From NCBI RefSeq assembly GCF_040954835.1, contig NC_090718.1:11361532-11425531 (forward strand): 64,000 bases of DNA. Reading direction: 5' to 3'. Both the position numbers and the translations under genes were made by a program. Positions 52,733 to 63,800 of this stretch are shown here, piece after piece. Below the pieces are notes generated by a model. It was not told the origin of the DNA, did no database searches, and worked only from the letters and a program-made list of their open reading frames with translations. The DNA comes from Lepisosteus oculatus (taxonomy: Eukaryota > Chordata > Actinopteri > Semionotiformes > Lepisosteidae). The stretch's first letter is position 1; every line of letters starts with the position of its first letter.

Positions 52733-55700
52733 CTGTGCACAAACAAACAACCCTCGTGACACCGTGCACAAACACATATCCCTTGTTACACTGCGCACAA
52801 ATACATAACCCTCGCGACACCGTGCAAAAACACATAACCTTTGCGACACCGCGCACAAACACATAGCCCTCGTGACACAGGGCACAAACACATAGCCCTC
52901 GTGACACAGCGCACAAACACATAGCCCTCGTGACACAGCGCACAAACACATAACCCTTGTGATACTGCGTACAAACACATAACCCTTGTGACACTGTGCA
53001 CAAACAGACAACCCTCGAGACACTGCGTACAAACACACTGCAGTGACAGTTCCCAGCACTGACTGAGAAGTACCTCACTCACACCCCACTGCACTGGCTG
53101 ACACAATCAGATAACTAACCCAGCTGACTCTTAACTCGCATATGTACACAAATACTCCAGGCTCAGAATACTGACACACAGGCACACACAGACTCCACTG
53201 TGCCACACTTCACTTTTCTAAATCAATCAGCACCTGCCCCTGTGCCTAATCAGAGAGAAAAGCACTCCTTGCTTACCTGTAAACAGACACTCCTTCCCTG
53301 CCAATTCTGCCAGAACCTGTACATAAGCAAGGAGACCTGCGCTCACCAGAGAGGCTGGGTACTGCACAACACAGCCACACAGACAGGTGACGCGTGGTCT
53401 TCTTCCCATACTCCACTGTATGAGAACACTGAACTCTGCACCACTGCAGCACACCAAGACTGCCAGGGAACAGTCTAGGTAGAAATGGAACTATTAATTT
53501 CTTACCTCTGTCGATGTGCTGCCAAGACACAAAAGCCTATTCATTTGCTTGAGTATAACAACAGGGCTGATGGGGCTTTCTCCTGCAATGTGACTGAGAC
53601 TCAGAATGTAAAAAAAATGTGCCAGTGTTCTCTGGCACCTTGGGCACCCTGCCAAACTGGAGCAATATCTAAAGGCCAGGGAGCTGTCCTGAGCACTGGC
53701 TATTGCTGCAGAAGGCTAATTGGTCTTCTTACGAGTCCCCTCCACCACCGGGAGAGGTCCAGCCCTGCTCTGTGTCTACAGTGCAGTTAGATCAGACCTG
53801 GGGGTCACAGTGACAAAGCGTCTCAAGTAGATTCCTCTCAGCCTAGACAATGACAATGCATTCTCCACAGTGACATGCCGCACCCTCCAAAATCAATGCG
53901 AACCAAAAAGAGTAAAAGGCGAACTCTTAAAGGAAAGATCTTTTTCCCCAGCAGGTAACTCACAGCAAGTCAGCTGAGACTGTGCACAGCCGCAGACCGA
54001 CCATGTCAATCTACACTGGAAACAAGGGTACAGGAACGCTATCATCATATTCCTCTTAATGCCCAGCCTCTGAGCAGCACACGGTAGGTAATCCAAGTTA
54101 CCTACTGCATTCATGTCCTCTAGACTGCTGCCTCAGCATAGTCTCCTTCCATGTCAGTGTAATTACATGAGCCACAACTGTGATGAAGGTACTCTGCTCT
54201 TCACAACAACTTTGACGCGATGATGATGATACCACTGCTGGGATGCTGCTCATTTGTCTCCTCCAGACTGTTAAAAGCCCCTTTTTTCGATGTTCGCTGT
54301 TAACAGTTTAATATTCTTAGAAGCTGTGACTTCTAATAAAAACATCTGCAGCTGCCACGATTCACTCTTTGAGTAAGCGACTGTGTTCATCTCCCCGAGT
54401 GAAAAACACTGCCCGAAACTCTCTAAAACAGGGGCCTGGCATGCTCTTGATTTTGTCCTCTCACTTAGATCTCAGCTGCTTAAATTATTTCATTAACAGC
54501 ATGATTGTTAAGACTTCTAACTACACCTGAAGGTGTCATATAGGTAACTGCACTTTTCCTAAAGTGTGTTTTTTTTTTAGGGATCAACTGTATAAGACCA
54601 AAAGAAAAATCTTTTAGATGTCACAGTAAACTGTGACCCTGAACTGGATAAAGTGGTTATCAAAAGTCAAGTGGTGTCTAATTAAGATAATAACCAGGTC
54701 TGCTGTTTACTACACTACGTAGGTTGAACCACAAACCAGCAGACACTGTTCCCTCCAGCAAATGAGTCTGACAACCCTTCTCTAATGTCTGTCCCTGAAC
54801 TTCTGTTACCTGTTATTAGATACAGTAGACTGGCACAATCACACAGCAGCACCACAATATAATGTTTAATACTGTTATAATGTTTAATACATAAATCAAA
54901 AACAATGCCCATGGCAGAGGACTGAACCCTGCCACGAGCTCGTTTTGTAAGATTACGACGTTATGTAACTGTAACACCACTAAATTCATAAAAGATGTAC
55001 GCACTTTAAAGTTATTAAAAATAAATGTTTCCAAGATAATTTTGAAGCTAAATAACTTCATTTATTTGGAAAGCGCATTTCAAAATAGGAAGAATACTGA
55101 AGTCCTATTTATTTGTCTTATTTGTGCATAAACGTCCACACATTATAACCTATACTAATGCAGAGTTTTTAAATAATTATTTCGTCGATCGATAAATTAC
55201 ATTGATAGCGCAATGTTAAATAAACATTACATCATTGCAATATTCGTTGTGAATAAGTGTTCTGCTGATCTTTATCCTCCTCATGATGAAGACGTCGCGA
55301 TCACAACTCTGACACTGTCCTGATAATACACCCCAGTGAAACTGACAAAGCTTTAAATAAGTTAATTGGGGTATGCAATACACAAACGGAACTCAGTTTC
55401 AGTGTCGTTGCATCTGATGAAATGCACTAATGTCAGCCTCCTACTACAACATAACACAAACAATTTGTCTTGTTTTTTTCTAATCGATGGTGAATAACAA
55501 CTTAAAACTGAAGCTCGTAAAAAACAGGAGGAATTAGGAAATGAAAAGGTTGCTAAATCATTTAGCGTTGTGATGTTTACAGTGAAGTAACTTTCAACGA
55601 CTCCTTTTGCGATGTACATTTGGATTTATCATGCAAACATGGCTTTAAACACATTAAAACATATGGCGAGCTGCAGATATTGAAGGCGAGTTGACAGGTG

Positions 55701-56019
55701 CTGTGGATTGTAAAGTTGAGCGTGGCATTACGTTACAGTTTAATCAAAAGTGACCATCAAAACATAACAACTATAACAAAAACATGTGTACACTGACCGA
55801 TTACATAACATATAATTGCCTCCTTATCAGTAAAGTTTAGATTATTGACCTTAAGATCGATGACAGTAGAGGGAAATGCAGTTCTCTACATCCAGCGACA
55901 CCAGTTACCAGCAGAGACCACCGGGCATAAAAACATTAATATCACTATTTACCAGTTTTATGATCTTCTTGTTGTAACACTGAAATGGCCCACCTTACCC
56001 AAAAAGACGATCGCCTTAC
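52733..56019 (-). other. UBE4A: Probable 5' UTR intron of UBE4A
   Basis: Starts with a 29-bp minisatellite (52736-53040). The rest is AT-rich; I see no further coding exon, and the short open frames do not resemble known proteins. Confidence 0.4.
52736..53040. repeat. 29-bp minisatellite 2
   Basis: About ten copies of a unit such as ACAAACACATAGCCCTCGTG plus ACACAGCGC. It is unrelated in sequence to minisatellite 1 but has the same unit length. It begins at the putative acceptor of the exon carrying the UBE4A start codon. Confidence 0.9.
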
Positions 56020-56150
56020 CTGGCCACCTTTTTTTTGCTCTCTCTAGTAATCACACCGTATTTGCCTTTTCCTTTGGTACTACACAAGGACCCTCAGTTC
56101 CTCGATCAACAGAAATGAGTAAAACGTCATCAGTATGAGACGGCAGGAGC
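56020..56150 (-). other. UBE4A: Possible UBE4A 5' UTR exon and promoter
   Basis: A good donor (GGCCAG|gtaaggcg) on the minus strand at 56020/56019, following a short GC-richer stretch that starts near 56150-56200. It is 3.3 kb upstream of the exon with the start codon. This is inferred from position and splice signal only. Confidence 0.35.
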
Positions 56151-56199
56151 TGAAGCGTCTTAAAGGGAAAGGCTACAGGAGGGCGGTGGAATATAGGTA

Positions 56200-57640
56200 C
56201 GCCGAATGAAAAGCGGTTTCACCAAGAACAGAAAGTGCTGAAGTAACTCGAAAACATATTGGGTTACTTGTGTATCTTTTATTGAATGTGGAATCCAAAG
56301 TTTTCTTTTTTCCGGGCAAGGGAAGACCCTTTTAAAACAGAAATCACATTAAAATGATATTTAAGATGCCAGAATATTGAAGGTTGAATTGCAGCCTTAG
56401 TAAACTTTGTAAAAGACAAACGTAACCACTGTCTGAGACTGTTACGTGTGCCAAAAAGCTAGTCTTGACTTGAACATATACACGATTGCTTGAGAGGGCC
56501 CGAGTGTGTGAGTTTAGGTGTGCATAAGTGTAACTGGATTTTAAACTCAGAAACACCGAAGCGAGTTTCTGGATGTGATTTATAGACCAATACAATTTCA
56601 GGACTTCATTCCAAGCAGATTGGTTTCACAGGGCAAAAGTGTGGTATCGTTTTGTAATATGCTTCAGTGGCAATAAAACATTATTTTGTGACATTTTCGC
56701 GTGAGCATTAAACAACGGCAACAATGTCATTTCATTTCGAGACCTGAATAAAAATGATTCAGACTTTATACTGTGTAACTTCTTTTTAACTATACAACAC
56801 AAATGCACGTCACAAATATGTTTCGTTTTACTTACCAGGAAGTGGACTGACATATATCCAATTTATTAAATAAGAGGATAGAAATTCAATAAATAACAGA
56901 AATATAAAATCAATATTTCTGCAGACTCACAAGTCAATCTATAATAACTTGGAAAATAAAGATTTTTAAAATCACATTTAATATCCCATAGAATGTGTAA
57001 GACATTTACATTTAGCCTTAGCATTTCTTTCAGTTTTAGATTATTAACAGAATTTTAAAGATGAGAACGGGAGTATTCTGCATCATCTGAGATCTCGCCT
57101 GTTACCATCTGATATGTTTTGATCTCTACTGTTCACAAAGCATTTGTCCTCGATTCAGTTCCAGCTTCCTAAACTGCTTTCTCTGCATTTGAGTCCCGAT
57201 TGTCAGAGACGTAGTGGCCACCGAACCGCCATGAACATTAACCAATACACGAGCTCTTCAGTTCCGTTGTTACTAGTTTTTGGACTGAAGAGGGGACCGT
57301 TTTGCGTTGCCAACACAGCCAGCTGACTGCAGGGACGGTAGCGATGTGTGCTTCTTTTCGGACTGTATCTGCGAAAGCTCGGTGTGCTCTCTGTAGAAGC
57401 CTTCCTTTGCAGTGTCAACACCAGCCGAGCCTGGGAGAAGCCCTGAACTCCAGTCAAAGTTTATTCAGCACAGACTGGCAGAAGTTTCCACAGAGTTGGG
57501 TGTTCAACTGGCTCCCACTGAGCAAAAAAAAAACGATTTCTTTGTCCTTCAGCCCTTGCTGGATGTCTTCATCACTGTTATAAAGTCAGATCTACAGTTA
57601 TTTGCATTTATTACATCTTTATATAAATGAATTATTTGGA
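56200..57640. other. Intergenic region between the PDZ gene and UBE4A, with unassigned open frames
   Basis: The left half is AT-rich and empty. The right half (57140-57640) is GC-richer, with an ACCGCCATGA context and a CCAAT box at about 57230-57245 and two overlapping plus-strand frames, one starting MCASFRTVSAKARCALCRSL (57344). I recognise no protein in it. Confidence 0.35.
57607..57612 (-). terminator. Candidate poly(A) signal of the PDZD3-like gene
   Basis: AATAAA on the minus strand, 145 bases after the candidate terminal stop codon. It is the first such signal downstream of the last secure exon. Confidence 0.4.
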
Positions 57641-57756
57641 CCTTTTCGGACCTGTAAAAACAGAAAAAAAAGCAAGTCAGTCTCACCCGCTAGAGAAAAC
57701 AAGTTCTGCTAAGATGCCAATTGTAACATTTTCCTAAATAGGCATGAAAAGGTAAA

Positions 57757-57834
57757 TTAAGATATTTGTAGCTCAAATTTCTGGGGCATATCTCCCAGTG
57801 ATGGCCAACTTGACGTGTAGCAGGATGGGGGTGA
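57757..57834 (-). CDS. Candidate terminal exon of the PDZD3-like gene
   Basis: The acceptor ccagcgtag in phase 0 would add SPPSCYTSSWPSLGDMPQKF, five more residues and TAA at 57757. An AATAAA on the minus strand follows at 57607-57612. The acceptor has a weak pyrimidine tract, and I know no homologous C-terminus; reading through to the stop at 58140 is the alternative. Confidence 0.3.
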   Translation of the reverse strand, partial: SPPSCYTSSWPSLGDMPQKFELQIS

Positions 57835-60800
57835 CTACGCTGGTGGTGTCTCCATTAAAGAAATACACACAGTTCTCCTTTGTTTTAATTCACTGGACTG
57901 CTTAAGACTACTCCTGCTTTCAAAGACCCATTGAAATGTCAGGTATTCATTTTATCGCCATGCAGATCTCATATCAGGCTTAGCCATACCTAGAAAAGAG
58001 CCACTTTATGTACCACTCACAGCATATAATAGGAGGAGATGTATAAGATACAGTATGTGAAAAGTATCCTGATTCTTAAAAGACTTGGACGCTCTTAGAG
58101 CACAGCTAGTGCAGCAGCCTATTCAAGGGAGAGAGCTGATCAGCATCCCAGCTCGTGTGTGAGAGTGGAGGGCTGCAGGAGTCCCACCTGGGTGGCGTGA
58201 GCCAGGCTGGCCGCGACGGGCGTCCCGCTCTGCTTCAGCGCCCCGTACCCCCGCCGATCCACAACCAGCACGTCGAGGCGGGGCCCGGCCTCTTTCATCC
58301 TCCGCGCCACCTCTTCCAGCGGCTCCTCCGCCACGCTCTGTCCGTTCACCTCCACCACCACGTCCCCCGCCCTGAGCCCCGCCCGCTGCCCGGGGCCTCC
58401 CGCCGCCACCTGCAGGGCGGGGCTGTTACTGTTCTGACGCACCAGGCGGCAGGGCCAAACTCACTAACACCTGGATGATGAGACGGCAGCCATAGTGCGC
58501 CAGAATGCTCTCCACACACCAGCTCTCAGTGGGAGGAGAACAGAGGGATGAAGCCAGTTCAGAGATGGGGTCAATTAGGAGGCCATGATTGGTAAGGGCC
58601 AATGGGAAATTTGAGAGTCAGGACCTCGGCTTTATGTTGCAGCTGATAGCACCTTTTTTACAGTATAGTGTCCCTGTCACTATACTGGGGCATTAGGACC
58701 CACACAGGCTGCAGGGTGAGCGCCCCCTGCTGGCCCCACTAACACCACTTCCAGCAGCAACCTTAGCTTTCCCAGGAGTCTCCCATCCAGGTACTGGCCA
58801 GGCTCCCACCTGCTGAGCTTCAGTGGGGCTGCCAGTTATGAGTTGCAGGGTGATATAACTGTTGGCACTTTTTTCTTAATATTTTCACTGATGGTTAGCT
58901 GGAACTGCATTTAATGAAATAGTGAAGTATGGTTTTCAATTGTAAATGCTGCAGTGATTCATTTTCTAATGAGATTCATAATCTATTCATTTGCGAACAG
59001 AGGGATGTTAACTCTACTGTATATACTGTCAGCCTGCAGGTGATGCATTAGTCTTCGATTAAACTGGGCATGTGATGAGATTTCTATCATTCTTATTGGG
59101 CACTATAAACATTTCTGTCTATGGAAGAAAAACTATCAAGCAAATTTCTGAACTAATAAACCAAACAATTACGCAATTGGTGAACAACCCACTGTGCTCT
59201 TGTACATTCACTGCCAGGCTGGCGGTTTGTTCACAAGTACAGTACCTGGCCTATGCATGTTCCTGGCTCATCCTGGACACAGCTAAGGCGGAAACCAAAG
59301 CCCTTGGGACCTCTTTCCAGTTGACAGATCCGTGGGAGTGGGAGTTCAGAGTGCGCTTCATGCGGTGGCCCAGCAGGTGGCGCCGCGAGAGCAGGAGGCG
59401 GCACTGTCTTCTCCTTCTCGGGAGTGTCGTCCTCATAGAAAAGCAAGGGCGACAGACCCAGCTAGCGGAGCACAGAAAGACCCAACAGACATCACAGGAC
59501 AAGCAAGAGAACCAACACGCAAGGAAGGTGACACAGATGTTTAACCACAGCTAAGGGGGATGGAACAAGCTACCCAGGCATGCTGTTGAAGCCAATACCC
59601 CAGCTAAGGTCAAGAAACAGTTTGAAAGATCCTTGGATCCTTGAATAAATAAGCTAAATGGGCTGAATAACCTCTTTTTTGCATCCTTACTGCTGTTTCC
59701 ATGTTCAACTAAAAAAAACAAAGCTGGGTTTGCATCTTTAAGCAGGCATTGGGATGAAACTGATGTGGGGTTTATGATCATCAGCAAAAGCCAGGCTGAC
59801 TGATGAGTGGAAACCGTGTCGCCGGCTGACTGGCAGTGAGATCCCATGCCCCCCAGCTCACCTGGTAGTAGTAGTCGCCGCCCTGGCTGTCGATGGCGGT
59901 AAAGGCGACCCGCCGGCCGCTGGAGCGCACTCGGCTCACCACGTCCTCGTGCTCCAGCCCCTCCGCCGCCTCGCCGTTCACCGCCAGCAGCTGGTCGCCC
60001 TCCCGCATGCCGGCGCGCTCCGCCGGGCTGTCGGGCTCCACCTCCCGCAGGGCGTGAACTGCAGGGGGCAGAGGGCGGGACCAGCAGCTCGACACCCCAG
60101 ACCCGTCCGGCCGGCGGCTCCGTCACTGCGCTCACCTCCTCATCCCGCTAGTGCAGCTATTTAGGCTGTTCTCACCTACAAACCCCCTGGAGAGCCCACG
60201 CCAGCTCTTACACTGTATCAGTAACTTAAGCCTTAACGGAATAGTATGACAGAAGTGTAATTAGGAAACGGATGGGGGTTCATTATCTAATTAAAAGAGC
60301 TGGGCAGAAAACCCGATGACACTGTGGTGGCGAGGACAAGGACTGAGGAACCGCCCTTCTCTCTACTGGCTTCCATTCGTTTCTCACACGTTTTTTGTGC
60401 CTGTCCTTTGTGAATTATACAAAGGAAAAAAGGGGTTAAACTGGGTAAGGGGTAAGGAATAAGGTTTGCTCACGCTAACTCCTCGCTTATCCCTTTTCTC
60501 AGTCTCTGTTACTCATGGCTCACACTTCCCTGAAGGCCTCACTGCACGTGGCCTCTACAGCAGTGAACCCCAATCCTGGTGACTCACACACCTATCCGGT
60601 TTTGTTCCAGCTGAGCCCTCAGTTCCACAACCAAACCCTCCAGTGACATATTGAAAATAGGATGCACTTGAACTGTCTGTTCCCAGCTGTGAACCATGTT
60701 GGAGCTATAACCGCAGTAATGTGGAAGTGGAATAAAATCCCAAAGTCGTGACGACAAACAAAATGCAGAAATTTCAGATGAAGTATCGTCTTAGATCACG

Positions 60801-63800
60801 TAAGGCTTCAGTTACTGTACCTAACAACGGTGGGATGAAGTGAAAACTGGCGCGTGGTGAACAGCACCAGGATTGGGTACCATCTGCTGTAGAAGATTGT
60901 GCAGTACACACTACAGTCCAGCAGAGGGCGCCCTCCCCCCTTCCCTCACCTATCCGCCCGGAAGGCATCTTCTCTTGGCGCAGCAGGAAGCCATACCCGG
61001 CAGGGCACTGGACCAGATGTAGCGTCCGGGGTCGGTGGGGCAGATTGTGAATCTCCGCCATGGCGGGGAAGATGGACACCCCACGCCGGGCGTAGCTTTG
61101 CTCGCTGGCACTCTCGATCACCAGCACGGTTACATGGCCCACGCACGTCCTGATCTGAGCAACAGAGCCGAAGATGAGCCACACGAAATTCATTAATTAA
61201 TTAATCAATCAATCAATCGCAGGAATGTCAGTCAAAATGTCAGTCTTGACTGTTCCGAGCATTCAGGCACTTCCATGATTTAAAACAGAGCACTGTTTTC
61301 ACTTTTTAACACTTACTAACTGTAGCTGCAGACATTAAACCAAAACCTATTCAATCTTTTTGCGTGGGTAATTAGTTGCCTGTTGTGTCGTCAGTAATTG
61401 TATTTCCATGTGTAACCTCCCATGTGCGCTGTCATGATGTAAATAACTCTATAATAAAATAAGTGTGAAATGAAAGATGAAAACAGAAAATTTAAGTTGT
61501 ATTTGTTCTGCCTGCAAATCCTTTTAATCGTTAAATACGTTTGTTTTTTTTTAATATTTAGATTACAAGCCCCCTCCCAGAATTTATATTTATTCATCTT
61601 CCTGACAAATGTCGCGAATGGCTCTTTGGATTTTGGTATTACAGTCAGGATGGGATACAAATTCTTGCCAGAAGAAAGCAGCCAAGTTTCCACCTTAGAA
61701 ACCCACCATTTAATAACTATATACTTTACAGGGACCTAAAGACTACTTACATACAACCCGATGTGCAATATCTCTGTAAATATCACGATCTATTATAATT
61801 GGGCTGTGGCTCTGTGATAGCCTTCCAAGGCAATTGGTTCATTGGGACAGAATAGCGACAGAGTGGCCGTACCATCTTGCTGAGGGCGGAGTGAGTGAGG
61901 TCTGACGCGGAGGCTCCGTTGATCCAGAGCAGTCTGTCTCCGGACCTCACTCCTGCCTTCTCGGCTGGCCCCCCCGCCATGGTGGTCACACAGAACTTGC
62001 CCTTCCTTCCTGCCAGGAAGAGGTCAACACTAGCCATTGTGTAGCCAACTGCGTCATGGTGGGGTTCAAGCCCCCCCATCATGCTGAATCTCAAACCACA
62101 GGTTGGCAACCATCATACAGGGCCTCACATTTCAGAATACTTTCAGGGGGAATTGCAAGTGCACCGGAATTAAGACACAGCAGACTAACTTGCTGTTTAG
62201 ATCTCATCTTCTTCACCAATTATCGATGTGAGGGTTAACAATCCGTTCAACAGCAGCAGGTGAGCCCATCTGAACAGCTGTGATCCCACCAGAAATCCAT
62301 CACAAGCTGGTCACAAGCTGGGGCGTTCCTGGTGCTCCACTACTGAAGTAAATGAACACATCTGCCCCGTTTGGGGCTCGAACAGTCGAGGGTTGAAGAT
62401 TGCAGCTGGGGATTACCCCAGTCAGGACTGGTGAAGGTTGTTCTCAGCCAGGAGCAGTGAACTCAGCTTGTTGGGTCTGGATTACGATCCAACAGGGATT
62501 TGGGGGTTTCAGACAGAAGCATGGCAAGTGTTTGAGATGCCTGTATCGATTAACGACCAATAACGCTTTTTATATATGATACATTTATAAATATAATCCA
62601 CACCCAAAGAAGGTTCGACAACAGAAACGTTGTGTTTCTTTTCTGTTCTATTCAGCGCGGAATAAACCTTTACTTGTTCCTGTATGAATATACTGTTCAA
62701 ATGTTGAGGCAAAAAAAATAACGATGGCCTATTTTTACTGATGTCACTATTTACAGATTTAGTCATGGTTGAACCAAGGACAAAAACCTCAAAATAATAT
62801 AAAAAGTAAGATAAATCACAATAACTTTTGAAAACTCATTTTTTTAACCTACTAATAAGTTTAAACAATGTAATCTTTGGAAAACAGAGGTTTTGTACTA
62901 TTTTTTTGGTTTTTAAATTTTGCTATTTTATTCAAGAAGATTTATTGCCTCGTCGTCGGCAGAGCAGGCTGTATATCTGTACCGTCGACAGCGGAGACGG
63001 TGAATCCCAGGCCAGCGCCGTGCTCCCTGGTGACGTGGCAGAGCCGCGGTCGCGTAGTTGCCTCTCCGCGGTGTTCCCGTGCCAACGCGAGCAGGTCCCG
63101 CCCCTCCGCCAGCGCCTGCTCGTACTCCCCGCCCCCCAGCACCAAGAGCGACACCTGCTGGCCGCTGGCCTGGATCTTCCTCACCACCTGACGGACGAAG
63201 CAGAGGCCGCAGCGCCCGGCGGGCATGAAGGAAGGACGACTCATGGGTACATTCATGGGGACATTCACTCATTCAGCGGATGGGTTTTATCCAAGGCGAT
63301 CTCTAATCCCAGCCGGGCCAGATGCAGTGGGTGCATCCGTTAATGGATAAGATGCTGCACAGCGCTAAGCAGTTATACTGCTGCTTGACCAACAGGGAGC
63401 AGTAACGTAAGGGTCAGTAAGTGGGGGTTAATCACAGGCTTCTGGAGTTAGATATATCCTACAGAGATGGGATTCCAGTTTCTTATGGAAGACTGTGAGC
63501 GAGTCTGGGGTTCTGACGGTGGCAGATAGGTCGTATCACCACCAGGGGGCAGCAGAGACAACAGTCGGGCCCCCAGCGCCCTCAGTGCCCAAGCACCACA
63601 GAAGCACGGGAGGAAGGCACTAAGGTTTTGCACTGACGAGGGCCGCGACCGGAAGCTAGTGTAGAGAGAGCAATTTGTAAAAACGGTAAAAACCGGGGGA
63701 GACGTTACTGGATCCGAACGCTTGTTCGGCCGAGCTCCAGAGGCCGTGCTCACCTTCCAGTGCTCCTCTGTGTCCACGAAGTCCTGGTTGACCTCCAGGA

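Noticed and set aside
52686-53106. Three overlapping minus-strand frames of 106-130 codons with Cys/Val-rich repeats (CLCAVSRGLC-type)
   Set aside because: They are translations of minisatellite 2. Because 29 is not a multiple of 3 and the unit lacks stops on that strand, all three frames stay open.
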